Source: Minicystis rosea
GTDB taxonomy: Bacteria; Myxococcota_A; Polyangia; Polyangiales; Polyangiaceae
DNA length: 64,000 bases
Assembly: GCA_001931535.1 (NCBI GenBank)
Contig: CP016211.1
Span: 6,121,573 to 6,185,572 of the forward strand
Direction: 5' to 3'
In this document: positions 1 to 9,106 of the stretch, in pieces
Layout of the letters: each line of letters starts with the position of its first letter
Numbering within the stretch: the stretch's first letter is position 1
Program-made: the position numbers and the translations under genes
Notes under the pieces: model-generated
Seen by the model: only the letters and a program-made list of their open reading frames with translations
Told to the model about the DNA's origin: nothing
Databases searched by the model: none

Positions 1-1
1 C

Positions 2-478
2 CGGCCGTCCGAGATCGAGGTGGTGCCGTTCGTGCGACGCGCGCTCGATCCGCTCGCGCAACAGGCGCTGGCCGCGGCGGTCACGCTCCGCGTCGAGGCC
101 ACCGCGGACACGCCGATGCAGGCGGCCATCGACGCGCCCAAGATCGCCTGGGCCGTGACCGCGCTGGTGGGCAACGCGCTCCGCTACGTGCGCCGCGGGA
201 ACGCGCGCATGCCCGGCGGGCACATCGGCGTGCGGCTCGGCCACAGCGCGGGGCGGCGCATGATCAGCATCACCGTCGAGGACGACGGCCCCGGCATGCC
301 CGCCGACGTTCAAGCGCGGCTGCTCGGGCCGAGCGAAGAGGGCGACGCCACCGGCGTGTCGCTGCGGCTCGTGCACGAGGTCGTGGCCGCGCACGGCGGC
401 GGGATGGTGATCAAGAGCAGCAGCGCGCCCGACGATCGCGGGACCACGATCACTCTGTGGCTGCCGGTCCGGGGCTAG
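2..478 (+). CDS. Sensor histidine kinase, C-terminal ATPase part (5' truncated by window edge)
   Basis: The frame is open from base 2, so the gene begins outside the window and only about 158 C-terminal residues are visible. They form a HATPase_c domain: an N-box-like GNALRY, a G1 box DDGPGM, and a final beta-strand region ending in TLWLPVRG. The G2 box is weak (GDATGVSLRLVHEVV) and lacks the usual Gly-rich loop, so ATP handling may be altered. It resembles the ATPase half of the small kinase at 15599-16243 (GNAIRYSPRG, DEGPGM), so the two may be paralogues. Its last 29 bases overlap the convergent sigma factor gene. The dimerisation and sensor parts cannot be seen. The family call is solid; the signal is unknown. 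Confidence 0.85.
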   Translation, partial: RPSEIEVVPFVRRALDPLAQQALAAAVTLRVEATADTPMQAAIDAPKIAWAVTALVGNALRYVRRGNARMPGGHIGVRLGHSAGRRMISITVEDDGPGMPADVQARLLGPSEEGDATGVSLRLVHEVVAAHGGGMVIKSSSAPDDRGTTITLWLPVRG

Positions 479-1394
479 GATCCGCCGCACGGTGCGCCGT
501 GATCGACGACGCGATCGTGCGGAGCTTCTCCGGGTTCAGGATCCACAGCACGTCGCCGACGCCGGCGTCCGACGCCGCGACGGTCACGAACGCGTAAGGC
601 ACGTCGTCGCGGAGCAAGAGCGCGCCGGCGGCGCCGTTCGCGACGACCGGCACCACCGTCGCCCCCGCCCAGAAGTCCGCTGGGAACGACGCGGTGAACT
701 TGGCGACGCGGGCGCGTCCGGACACCGGCACCGGCGCGGCACGCGGGACGCCGCCGCCGTCCGTGCGAGAGACGACGTCGGCGGCGAGGAGCGCTTCGAG
801 CGAGGCGACGTCTCCCCGCTGCGCGGCGGCGATGAAGCCGTGGAGGAGGCGGCGCTGCTCGGCGGCGCTGACGGACGTCCTGCGCTCGTCGGCGACGTGC
901 TTGCGCGCGCGCACGACGAGCTGCCGCACATGCTCTTCCGTGAGGTCGAGGATGCTCGCGATCTGCGCGTGCGGATAGTCGAACGCCTCGCGCAGCACGT
1001 ACGCCGCGCGCTCGGTCGGCGAGAGCCGCTCGAGGAGGAGCAGGACCGCGAGCTCCAGCGCCTCGCTCTTCGCGGCGCCGAGCTCGGGATCGTCGCTCGT
1101 GTCGACCGGCTCCGGCAGCCAGAGCCCGACGTAGGCCTCGCGGCGCGCGCGCGCGGACGTGACGACGTTGATCGCGAGGCGCGTCGTCGTGGCCACGAGG
1201 AATCCGGTCGCGTCGTCGATCGCGGCGCGGTCGGTGCCCTGCCAGCGCAGCCACACGTCTTGAACCAAGTCCTCGGCCTCGGCCGCGCTCCCGAGCATCC
1301 GGTACGCGATTCCGAAGAGACGTCCCCGCAGGGTGTCGAAGACGACCGTGGGTTCTCGAGATGCGGAGCTTTCCGCGGGCGTGAGCGCCGGCAT
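450..1394 (-). CDS. ECF41-type RNA polymerase sigma factor with SnoaL-like C-terminal domain
   Basis: An alternative sigma factor of 314 residues. Region 2 spans about 20-90 (GIAYRMLGSAAEAEDLVQ) and region 4 about 120-175, ending in a helix-turn-helix. A C-terminal SnoaL/NTF2-like extension covers about 180-300. Three hallmarks of the ECF41 group are present: WLPEP in the linker (92-96), DGGG (212-215) and NPEKL (287-291). In ECF41 proteins the extension modulates activity in place of an anti-sigma factor; that is family knowledge. The divergent neighbour is an NAD(P)-binding oxidoreductase, the kind of target usually linked to ECF41. A candidate ECF41 promoter lies between them. The 3' end overlaps the kinase gene by 29 bases. 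Confidence 0.93.
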   Translation of the reverse strand: MPALTPAESSASREPTVVFDTLRGRLFGIAYRMLGSAAEAEDLVQDVWLRWQGTDRAAIDDATGFLVATTTRLAINVVTSARARREAYVGLWLPEPVDTSDDPELGAAKSEALELAVLLLLERLSPTERAAYVLREAFDYPHAQIASILDLTEEHVRQLVVRARKHVADERRTSVSAAEQRRLLHGFIAAAQRGDVASLEALLAADVVSRTDGGGVPRAAPVPVSGRARVAKFTASFPADFWAGATVVPVVANGAAGALLLRDDVPYAFVTVAASDAGVGDVLWILNPEKLRTIASSITAHRAADPSPGPAATE

Positions 1395-1470
1395 GGGCGC
1401 TCACCATACCGCTCCGCGAAGGGAGGGTGCGCGGCCCCGCCCGGCCGGCCGGCGATTTTTTTCCGATCGC

Positions 1471-1497
1471 TGTCACGGACGCCTGGGCTGCCCGGTC
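1471..1497 (+). promoter_or_regulatory. Candidate ECF41 promoter
   Basis: TGTCACG at 1471-1477, then 16 bases, then GGTC at 1494-1497. The ECF41 consensus as I recall it is TGTCACA-N16-CGTC, so the -35 element differs at its last base and the -10 element at its first. It points at the oxidoreductase gene starting 58 bases downstream. Confidence 0.55.
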
Positions 1498-1554
1498 CTG
1501 GCTCGCGAATGACGGGCACGCCGCGAACGAGCGGGCGCCCGAGAAAGGTCAGTC

Positions 1555-2319
1555 ATGAAGATCGTCGTCATCGGAGGCAGCGGGCTCATCGGTACGAAGC
1601 TCGTGCGGATCCTTCGCGAGCGCGGGCACGAGGCGGTCGCCGCCTCGCCGAGCACGGGCGTGAACATTCTCACCGGCGAGGGCCTCGCAGCGGTGATGAC
1701 GGGCGCAGAGGTCGTCGTCGACGTGGCGAACTCACCGACCTTCGAGACCGAGGCCGCGCGCGCGTTCTTCGAGACCGCGTCGCGCCACATCATCGCGGCG
1801 GAGACGGCGGCCGCGATCCGCCATCACGTCGCGCTGTCCGTCGTCGGCCTCGAGCGCCTCGAGGACATCGGCTACATGCGCGCCAAGCTCGTCCAGGAAG
1901 CGGCCATCAAGGGCTCGAAGATCCCCTACTCGATCGTCCGCGCCACGCAGTTCTTCGAGTTCATCGGCAGCATCGTCGAGGGCGGCGTCGTCGACGGCAA
2001 CATTCGCCTCACGTCCGCGCTCTTCCAGCCGGTCGCGGCCGAGGACGTCGCCGCGACGCTGGCGGACGTCGCCCTCGCCGCGCCTTCGAACGGCATGAGC
2101 GAGTTGGGAGGGCCCGAGTCGCGCGGCATGGATGCCTTCGGCCGGCAGCTTCTCGCCGCGCGCAACGATCCCCGCACGATCATCACCGACGTCGAGGCGC
2201 GCTACTTCGGCGAGCGGCTCGACGATCGGTCGCTCCGCCCGGATCCGGGCGCGCGGATCGGGAAGACGTCGTTCGCGTCGTGGCTGCGCGACAACGCGAC
2301 GCCGCCGGCGCGCGGATGA
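1555..2319 (+). CDS. NAD(P)-binding NmrA/atypical SDR oxidoreductase
   Basis: A 254-residue Rossmann-fold protein starting MKIVVIGGSGLIG, with the dinucleotide-binding GGSGLIG at 7-13. A YMRAKLVQE segment sits where atypical SDRs carry YxxxK, and IPYSIVRATQFFEF is typical of NmrA/NAD(P)H-binding epimerase-like proteins. It probably reduces or oxidises a small substrate in the cytoplasm or senses redox state; the substrate is unknown. It diverges from the ECF41 sigma factor and is its most likely target, since ECF41 factors usually sit beside a carboxymuconolactone decarboxylase, oxidoreductase or epimerase gene. GAAAGG precedes the ATG. Confidence 0.85.
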   Translation: MKIVVIGGSGLIGTKLVRILRERGHEAVAASPSTGVNILTGEGLAAVMTGAEVVVDVANSPTFETEAARAFFETASRHIIAAETAAAIRHHVALSVVGLERLEDIGYMRAKLVQEAAIKGSKIPYSIVRATQFFEFIGSIVEGGVVDGNIRLTSALFQPVAAEDVAATLADVALAAPSNGMSELGGPESRGMDAFGRQLLAARNDPRTIITDVEARYFGERLDDRSLRPDPGARIGKTSFASWLRDNATPPARG

Positions 2320-2401
2320 GGATGGCGCGCTCGCCCTGACGCGGCACCTCCCCGACGGCGAGCCTCCAACGGTCGATCCCCTCGGCTCGCCGGCGGAGAC
2401 G

Positions 2402-2839
2402 TCAGCGGGGCGTCACCTCGCGCGACTCGCGCACGGCCGCGCGGATCTGCTCCTGGAAGTAGGCGAGGATGGCGCGGCGACGCACGATGCCGATGAAGAT
2501 CTCGCGGTCGTCGACGACGGGCACGAAGTTCTGATCGAGCGCGAGCGTGAGCAGCGCCTCGATGTCGTCGTCGATGTGGATGGGGCGCACGTCGAGGCGC
2601 CTCGTCACGTCGGCGAGAGGGATGCGCTCGGTGTCGCTGAAACAGAGCGCGGGCGCGTGCTTCATGAAGTTCAGGAGATCGCCCTCGGTCAACGTGCCCG
2701 CGTATTTCCCCTCGGGCGTGAGCAGCGGCACCGCCGTGTAGCGATAATGCTCCATCCGTTCGATGGCCTGGCGCACGGTGGAGGTCGTCTTGACCCACGC
2801 GACGTCGGCTTTCGGGGTGAGGAAGAAGGCGATTTTCAT
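2402..2839 (-). CDS. Tandem CBS-domain protein
   Basis: A 145-residue cytoplasmic protein starting MKIAFFLTPK. I prefer this start because the open frame upstream has no family-like sequence. CBS domain 1 spans about 8-70 (TVRQAIERMEHYRYTAVPLL, TLTEGDLLNFM) and CBS domain 2 about 75-135 (FVPVVDDREIFIGIVRRRAI). Such pairs bind adenosyl nucleotides and regulate a partner. No partner is fused or adjacent, so the role is open. It stands alone and converges on the oxidoreductase gene. Confidence 0.88.
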   Translation of the reverse strand: MKIAFFLTPKADVAWVKTTSTVRQAIERMEHYRYTAVPLLTPEGKYAGTLTEGDLLNFMKHAPALCFSDTERIPLADVTRRLDVRPIHIDDDIEALLTLALDQNFVPVVDDREIFIGIVRRRAILAYFQEQIRAAVRESREVTPR

Positions 2840-3172
2840 GTCGAGCTCGGCCGGTACCGTGCAACCGGCGTGCTCGACTACATGCGCCGGCGCGCGGCCG
2901 AGAACAACAGAAAGCAAGCGCGCCCTCGTGCACGCACGCACGAGCCCCGGCAAAGCCCGCGCGCGGCTGCTGCCGCACCCGAAGGATTCAACCAGGGTTG
3001 TGGATGGGAAGTCCTGTCACTGCGAAGCGGGCCAGAAGCCGCTCGAGCCCGCAACTCCGTTTGGGCTCACCATCTGCCCTCCCTGGGTTGCACGAGGACC
3101 GCGCCGGGCTGCTCTCGCTCAACCATTCTGCGATCGCCGACAACCATTCTGATGCCGGCCTGGGAGCCCGGC
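2840..3172. other. Non-coding stretch, 333 bp
   Basis: This lies between the start of the CBS gene and the end of the DUF1772 gene, both on the minus strand. It should hold the CBS promoter. I see no convincing gene or strong hairpin. Confidence 0.5.
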
Positions 3173-3673
3173 TCAGCCCACCCGCCACGCCTGGATGAAG
3201 GACGCCATCGCCGCCACCGAGGCCGCCGTGCGGACGTGGTTCCAAGCCGTCCAGTCCGCGACGTAGCGCGCCCAGGCCGTGGCTGCCGCGGCGCTCGACG
3301 GATCTACCGTCGCCAGCGCCTCGTTGTGCGGCACGTTGCGGGCGAGCGTCACGGCGACGGAGCCCAGCAGGTAGAGCGCGCTGCCGATCACGAGAAACAG
3401 GGCGCCGCGATCACGAACGCCCATGAGCGCGCGGACGCCGAGCACCGCGCACGCCGCGCTCGTGCCGAAGAACGCCAGCGCGAACGAGGCGTTCAACACC
3501 GCGGTGTTGATCGATGTCATGGCCGCGATTCCCTGGGCGGCGGGCAGCCGCGACAGCGCGGGCATGACGAAGGACGAGAAGGCGAAGAAGATCCCGCCCA
3601 CCACGCCCGAGCCCAGCGCCGCACAGAACGTCAGCGCTCCGAAGAAAGTCGTCGTCGTCGGTAGTCCCGCCAT
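3173..3673 (-). CDS. DUF1772 (anthrone oxygenase-like) membrane protein
   Basis: 166 residues with four predicted membrane helices. It carries the DUF1772 pattern: an N-terminal helix with FFAFSSFVMPAL, a loop with the IN of MTSINTAVLN, and a C-terminal WTAWNHVRTAAS segment following NVPHNEALA. Some family members are anthrone oxygenases in aromatic polyketide tailoring; most are uncharacterised. No polyketide genes are nearby. It is divergent from an AraC regulator, a common arrangement for a regulator and its target. GAGGG precedes the start. Confidence 0.85.
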   Translation of the reverse strand: MAGLPTTTTFFGALTFCAALGSGVVGGIFFAFSSFVMPALSRLPAAQGIAAMTSINTAVLNASFALAFFGTSAACAVLGVRALMGVRDRGALFLVIGSALYLLGSVAVTLARNVPHNEALATVDPSSAAAATAWARYVADWTAWNHVRTAASVAAMASFIQAWRVG

Positions 3674-3935
3674 CGTGCATCCCTCACGGCCCGGCGTCGC
3701 CCTGGCCCGTCACGCCGCCACCATGCGGCCGCCGATCGCGACGAGCCATGACCGTGCGTCCCTGGATCATGCTCGATCGTCCTCCGGCGCTTCGTGGCAC
3801 GTTTCGTCTACGCGGCCCCCTCTGACCTCGATGAGGCCTTGCCCGTACCCCGCGTGGCGATCGCACCGGCGCCGCCCGCACGCCGTGCGCGCGGCACTGG
3901 ACGCCCGCGTCGCGCCCGGCCCAAGCTGCCCGCGC

Positions 3936-4904
3936 ATGAAGGGCGAGAGCGTGTGGACGCCGGTGGATCCTCTCGGTGAGGCTCTCCACTTCCTGCGCAT
4001 GAGCGGCATCTTCTACTGCCGCTCGGAGCTCACCGCGCCCTGGGGGCTCTCGCTCCCTGCCATCGAGCGATCCTTGAGCTTCCACGTGGTGACCTCGGGC
4101 CGGTGCGTGATGGAGGTCGAGGGCCGCGAGGGCCACCTCGTGCTCGAGCCGGGCGATCTCGCGCTCGTTCCACACAGCGACGGTCACCGCCTGCTCAGCG
4201 AGGAGGGCGTCCCCGCGCTGGGCATCGACGAGATCCCCGACGAGCTGGTGAGCGAGCGCTACGCCCTCCTCCGGCACGGCGGGGGCGGCGCGGCCACCAC
4301 GCTGATCTGCGGGGCCGTGCGCTTCGATCACCCCTCGGCCCATCGCCTCGTGAGCCTCTTGCCGCGCGTGATCCACATGCAGGCCAGGAGCTCGCCGCAG
4401 CTCGAATGGATGGAGAGCACGCTCCGCCTGATGGCCGCCGAAGCGCGCGCGCTCCGCCCCGGCGGCGAGACCGTGATCACGCGGCTCGCCGACATCCTCG
4501 TGGTCCAGGCCATCCGATCCTGGATGGATGAAGACCCCATCGCGCGCACCGGCTGGCTCGGCGCGCTCTCCGATCCCAACATCGGGCGGGCGCTCGTGCT
4601 GATCCACCGCGATCCCACGCGCCCGTGGACCGTGGAGTCCCTCGCCCGCGAGGCGGGCATGTCGCGCTCGGTCTTCTCGGCGCGCTTCACCGAGCTGGTA
4701 GGCGAGCCGGCCATGCACTACGTCGCGCGCTGGAGGATGGAGGTCGCCGTCGGCTGGCTCCGCGACGAGCGCGCCGGCCTCGGCGAGGTGGCGACCCGCC
4801 TCGGCTACCAGTCCGAGGCCGCCTTCAGCCGCGCCTTCAAGCGCTTCCTCGGCACCTCGCCCGGCGCTCTCCGCCGGGGTGAGTCACCGCGGCTCCGTGG
4901 TTGA
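3936..4904 (+). CDS. AraC-family transcriptional regulator with N-terminal cupin
   Basis: 322 residues from the ATG at 3936; the longer upstream frame is rejected because it runs through the intergenic region and overlaps the divergent gene. The N-terminal half is a cupin sensor domain (FHVVTSGRCVMEVEG, then LEPGDLALVPH). The C-terminal 100 residues hold two AraC helix-turn-helix motifs (TVESLAREAGMSRSVFSARF; LGYQSEAAFSRAFKRFLG). It probably controls the divergent DUF1772 gene and itself in response to a small ligand, unidentified here. Confidence 0.92.
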   Translation: MKGESVWTPVDPLGEALHFLRMSGIFYCRSELTAPWGLSLPAIERSLSFHVVTSGRCVMEVEGREGHLVLEPGDLALVPHSDGHRLLSEEGVPALGIDEIPDELVSERYALLRHGGGGAATTLICGAVRFDHPSAHRLVSLLPRVIHMQARSSPQLEWMESTLRLMAAEARALRPGGETVITRLADILVVQAIRSWMDEDPIARTGWLGALSDPNIGRALVLIHRDPTRPWTVESLAREAGMSRSVFSARFTELVGEPAMHYVARWRMEVAVGWLRDERAGLGEVATRLGYQSEAAFSRAFKRFLGTSPGALRRGESPRLRG

Positions 4905-5065
4905 TGCGGAGCTCATGCCCGCTGATCGACAAGCTCATTGGCGTCACCCGAAAGCCGAGTGCTTCGACGCGTTCGATGAGCCCGCGAAGCGCCTTCGGAG
5001 AGGCCTGAGAAGGCTCGGTGAGGCTTTGCGTCGCACAGAATGTAGAAGGGACTCTCGGGCGATCT

Positions 5066-5079
5066 TTAAGGCGCCTTAA
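5066..5079. promoter_or_regulatory. Perfect 14-bp palindrome, possible operator
   Basis: TTAAGGCGCCTTAA lies 54 bases upstream of the lipoprotein start at 5133. Its AT-rich ends stand out from the GC-rich background. Position and symmetry fit a dimeric repressor site; no cognate regulator can be named. Confidence 0.35.
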
Positions 5080-5132
5080 CTGGGGCTCCGCGCGTTAGCG
5101 GGCGCAACGTCTCCCGAACAGCGGAGGAAGAC

Positions 5133-6395
5133 ATGCGCAGCGCGATTCGATGGTTCATGCCGGCGATCCTGTTCACGGTGGCTTGCAGCGGAGGCATCGA
5201 GGTCCAGACGACGTCGAGCTCCACTGCCTCCACGGGCGGGACGGGGGGCGTGATCGCCAGCAGCTCCGTCGGCTCGGGCGGCATCGTGTGCCCCGGAACG
5301 GGCGGCGCCGGCGACACCGGCGGCGGGGACATGGGCGGAGGCGGCGCGGACGACGAGGCGAGCTTCTGCCATCAACCCTTCTACCCGTCGGTCGACGTGT
5401 GCCAGCTCGGGTGCGTGATGCAGTACCCAAAGGGGGGCACGCCGACCATCCTCTACGAGTACGTCGACGAGACCTCGTTCGACATCGACATCCCGCTCGG
5501 TGCCACGGACGGTTACGTGCTCGCCATTGCGACCTGGGGTGCGAAGAACTGGTCCGATCCGGGGGCCGTGTCGGGCGTCATCGAGATCCCGCGGACCGGC
5601 GAGCCGCCCGTGATCGTCGACACGTTCCCCTCGGGCGCGTGGTGGATCTACGCGACGGCGATCATGGGCGACGACGGCTACCTCTACTACGGCGTGGGGC
5701 CGTATCAGAGCTCCCCCTCGAGCGGCGAGCTGCTGTTGCGACGCGTCTCCACGACGCACCTCGGTGAGCCGGCGACGGCCATTGCGAGCGTGCCCGGCTC
5801 GTACTGGGACAAGACGTTCGTCGTCGGCGACGATCATGTCTACATCGCGGGCGCCTGGGGCATCAGTCGTGTCCCCAAGGGCGGCGGCGCGCTCGAGACC
5901 GTCGTCGAGCACGACCCCGCCCCTCTCGTGTTCCCCAACTCGATCGCCGTGAACGACGGCTTCGTCTACTACAGCGTGTACTCCGAAACGTGCGCCACGT
6001 ACCTCGTCCAGCGCACGCCGGTCACGGGAGGGCCGGCGGAGGCGATCGCGGTCGGCGCGCCGCGCATGGTCTTCGCCGGCTCGCCGGCCTCGCTCTTCGT
6101 CCTCGAAGACAAGACGATGCGACGCTTCGACGCGAGCCTGAGCACGGCGACGCTCGTCCTCTCGACCCACACGGCCCAGTACCAGACGATCGAGGTCGTG
6201 GGCACGCAGGTGTACGTGACCGCCGAGTGCCTGCCGCCGATCCCGGACGGTCCTTCGCAGGGCTTCGTGCGCTCGTACGACACCGTGACGGGAACGACTG
6301 GATTCCTCGAGGACGACCCCGATTATCCCTTCGTCCCCGGGCCGACAGGCATCTTGCACGACGCGACCGGCGAAACGCTCTTCCTCATCTACTGA
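5133..6395 (+). CDS. Secreted lipoprotein with predicted beta-propeller fold
   Basis: 420 residues. A signal peptide ends in a lipobox with Cys at 18 (ILFTVAC), followed by a Gly/Ser/Thr-rich linker to about residue 75. The rest is a series of short beta-rich units with recurring phrases (DDGYLYYG, GDDHVYIAG, NDGFVYYS), typical of the propeller-type lipoproteins abundant in Polyangiaceae. No enzymatic motif is visible. It probably sits on the cell surface or outer membrane. The gene stands alone, with GGAGGA before the start and a palindrome further upstream. Confidence 0.8.
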   Translation: MRSAIRWFMPAILFTVACSGGIEVQTTSSSTASTGGTGGVIASSSVGSGGIVCPGTGGAGDTGGGDMGGGGADDEASFCHQPFYPSVDVCQLGCVMQYPKGGTPTILYEYVDETSFDIDIPLGATDGYVLAIATWGAKNWSDPGAVSGVIEIPRTGEPPVIVDTFPSGAWWIYATAIMGDDGYLYYGVGPYQSSPSSGELLLRRVSTTHLGEPATAIASVPGSYWDKTFVVGDDHVYIAGAWGISRVPKGGGALETVVEHDPAPLVFPNSIAVNDGFVYYSVYSETCATYLVQRTPVTGGPAEAIAVGAPRMVFAGSPASLFVLEDKTMRRFDASLSTATLVLSTHTAQYQTIEVVGTQVYVTAECLPPIPDGPSQGFVRSYDTVTGTTGFLEDDPDYPFVPGPTGILHDATGETLFLIY

Positions 6396-6630
6396 GGAGC
6401 GCACGACCGAGATGTTGCTCCTGCAAAATGAGAGCGTGTCAGCCAACGCGAGGACAGGAGCCTTGGGCGCCCGTCTGCCGGCGATCGCGGCCACCACGCT
6501 CTCGTGCAGTTGCACGCCGCCCGCGCCGAGAGCTGCGTTGCGGGCGCGTGCGACTCGAAGCGCGTGTGAGGTCTCTCCGACGCACATGCGCGACATCCTA
6601 TCGACCGGCGCGCGGGGGCGATCCGCTGCG

Positions 6631-8612
6631 TCAAGGCATCTGGCAGAGCAGGCCGAGCGCGCCGCGCCCGCAGACATCCATCTTGCCATCGCGGTTCAGA
6701 TCCGCGAACGCCAGGTTGGGCCCGTACGCGGACGTGGCCCACCCATGGGCATCGCTGTAGGCATCCGCAAACGAGAGCGGCGTGCCAAACTGCGTACCAT
6801 TCGACTTCGCGCACACGACGCCGCCGGGTGCCCTCGCGCACATATCCGCCTTGCCGTCGCCGTCGATGTCCACGAGACGAATGGACTGAGCGTAATACTC
6901 TGCACTGAACCCCGCGCCGTTCGAGAAGCTCTGGCTCCACTTCGAAGGCTCCGAGAAGCCGGTCCCACTCGCATTCGCCAGGGCACACCAGACATCGTAA
7001 TAGCCCCTCCCGCACACGTCCGCTCTGCCGTCGCCGTCGATGTCGCCGAGCTGGATCGTCGCGCCGAACTCGTCCAGGCCCCAGCCTTGCGCGTCCGAGA
7101 ACATCGGACCGAGCCAGAGTGAGGCTGACCCAAAGTGTCCATTTTTGTCGTTCAGCGCGCACCTGATGCCGTCGCTTCCCCGCCCGCACACGTCGGCAAA
7201 ACCGTCAGCATCGAGGTCGACGAGGTGGATCGAGCGGTAACGGGAGGCCGAGGCTGCAAAGCCTCGAGCGTCCGAGAAGTCGTAAGTCCACCAGCTCGGG
7301 GCCGAGAAGCCCGTCCCCGAAGCGTTGGCGAGGGCGCATTGCATACCGATATAGCCGCGCCCACAGACATCGGCCTTGCCGTCGTTGTCGATGTCGGCGA
7401 ATTGAATCGTCGTCCCATACTGGGGCAGCGACCAGCCATGAGCATCGGAGAAGGCCTCGCTCCACAGCGTGTGAGGAAGGAACATGCCGCCGTTGTTCAG
7501 GGCGCATCGGATCCCATCCGCGCGCCGGATGCACGCGTCGGAGTAGCCGTTCCCATCGACATCGGCGAGCCGCATCGTGCCGGCGTACTCCGGAGCCGTC
7601 CCGACGTCGTCGTCACCGAAGTCTCCGCCGATGGACCAGTAGGTCGCCGTCGCGGTGGGCACCGTGTACTTGTGCCACAGCCATAGATCGTACTGATCCG
7701 TGCCGTTGTAACAGGAGCTGACGAGGGGCTCGCATTTGAAGTTGGGGTCGATCGCCGCGTACGCCGCCCAGGCATTCCACTTCGTCTGGTGATCGGCGAC
7801 CGAGACGTTGATGGGCAGGTACGTGATGTTGTAGCCCCGGTACTGCGTCGGCGTGCCGGGGCGAGAGCCGTACGCCTCGAGCGCGAACCGTGCAGAGGCG
7901 AAGTGCTCGGCGTGGTCGTCGCCGTGATCTCCGCCGTCGAGGGTGCGCACGTGGTCGGGAGCGAAGGCCGTGATGAGATCGCTGAGCACGCCGATCATCT
8001 GCTGCCCATTGACGTTGAAGTTCCTCTCCGCCAAGCCCGGCTTCTCGTCGAGGCTCTCCAGCCTGTAGTCAGGATCATCCTTGTTGGCCCAGAGGCCGCT
8101 CAGGCCCCCGCCGCTCCACTCGGAGTGCAGCCGGAGGAACACCACGCGCACGCGCGAGCCCACGCCGTTCAGCGTGAACACGACAGCGCTGCTGCCGCCC
8201 GCCGGGATGACGGATTCGGTCCAGCTATCGGGCACTCCGGCCATCTGTGCGTAAGCAGCCTTGATCCCGCTCTCGCGGATCTGCCAGTACTTGGGGTGGT
8301 CGAGCCGGTGAGATCACTCGGCGAGTTTCCGGCGGTTTCATAGACGGTCTCTATCGTGGCCCCGCTTCGGATGCTGTCCGCGATATCGGGGTTCATGAAC
8401 AGGAGGTCGTCGTCCTGGTGCGCCACGAACTGCATGATCCGAGGCGAGGACGAAAGGGCCGCCGCCGTCTGCGCGACAGCATCGATATCGCGACCTTCCC
8501 CGGAGAGCCCGTCCGAGCAGGCGGCGACGCCGGACACCGCTGTGAGCGCACAGAGGACGTCGCGCACGCGACGCGAGATGCGAAGTCGAAGAATGGAAGG
8601 ATGGAGGGACAT
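6631..8612 (-). pseudogene. PIG-L family deacetylase with six FG-GAP repeats, interrupted by a frameshift
   Basis: The N-terminal part starts MSLHPSILRLR at 8612, with a signal peptide, a lipobox (VAAC) and the PIG-L metal motif as AHQDDDLLFMNPD. It runs to VYETAGNSPSDLTGSTT, then the frame slips. The rest continues in another frame as HPKYWQIRESGIKAAYAQMAG down to 6631. Adding one C to the CCCC run (8293-8296 on the plus strand GGGG) joins them as TTPKYWQIRESG. The deacetylase domain (HAEH metal-binding segment present) is followed by six VCBS/FG-GAP units of the form DxDxDGxADVCGRG. PIG-L enzymes deacetylate N-acetylglucosamine-type amides. This is either a real inactivating mutation or a homopolymer sequencing error. 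Confidence 0.85.
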
Positions 8613-8751
8613 CGGATGCTCCTTGATCGAGGACGTTTGGCGGAGACGAAGACGCGCGGTTCGTGAGCTGGCGCTCCCCGCATCCATCGGCTTGATGGCC
8701 TTGGCATTCGCACGAGTCGTGCCCGAGCGGGCCCACGCTCACACGCACGCG

Positions 8752-8949
8752 TCATGCTGCCTGCAGCGCATGCAACGCTCGTCTTGTCTCGAAAACGTGA
8801 CCGTCACCGGGCGAGACGCGCTGGCCGGCCAATGGCCGGCCACTGGCCGCGTCACGGATTCCGAGGCCCGATAACGCCGCTCGCTCACACGCTCGCTTGA
8901 CTTCTTCGAGAGTCGGCGCAGCATATGGCCTCTCGATGCGCTTCTCCAT
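8752..8949 (-). CDS. Possible small protein, 65 aa
   Basis: The start (MEKRIERPYAAPTLEEVK) is preceded by a strong Shine-Dalgarno run, AAGGGGGGG, about five bases from the ATG. The N-terminus is charged and helical. The C-terminal half crosses the TGGCCGGCCA tandem repeat and looks less like protein. A Y..PTL motif near the N-terminus recalls leader peptides of some modified peptides, but no modification enzymes are nearby, so I do not assign that role. Translation is plausible; function unknown. Confidence 0.3.
   Translation of the reverse strand: MEKRIERPYAAPTLEEVKRACERAALSGLGIRDAASGRPLAGQRVSPGDGHVFETRRALHALQAA
8822..8848. repeat. Tandem palindromic decamer TGGCCGGCCA
   Basis: TGGCCGGCCA at 8822-8831 and again at 8833-8842, followed by TGGCC at 8844-8848: an 11-bp period with each unit self-complementary. 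Confidence 0.7.
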
Positions 8950-9106
8950 GCATGCCCCCCCTTGCGACGCGCCGGCTCTTGCCGCTCGCCTGCCTCGATC
9001 AGGCGCGCGACGCGAAAGGCGGACGTGCGGCTGCTCGAGTCACGCGAGCGGCGGACGAGACGGGGCGGTGGGCATAGCGTAGCGCGAGAGACCAATAGCG
9101 ATTCGC

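Noticed and set aside
492..2339. Long plus-strand frame of 615 residues over the sigma factor and the oxidoreductase gene
   Set aside because: It is antisense to the ECF41 gene and out of frame with the oxidoreductase; the product is Arg-rich without any recognisable fold, as expected of shadow frames in GC-rich DNA.
8950..9106. Possible tRNA-like or other structured RNA before the orphan terminator
   Set aside because: No cloverleaf or T-loop consensus could be found by eye.
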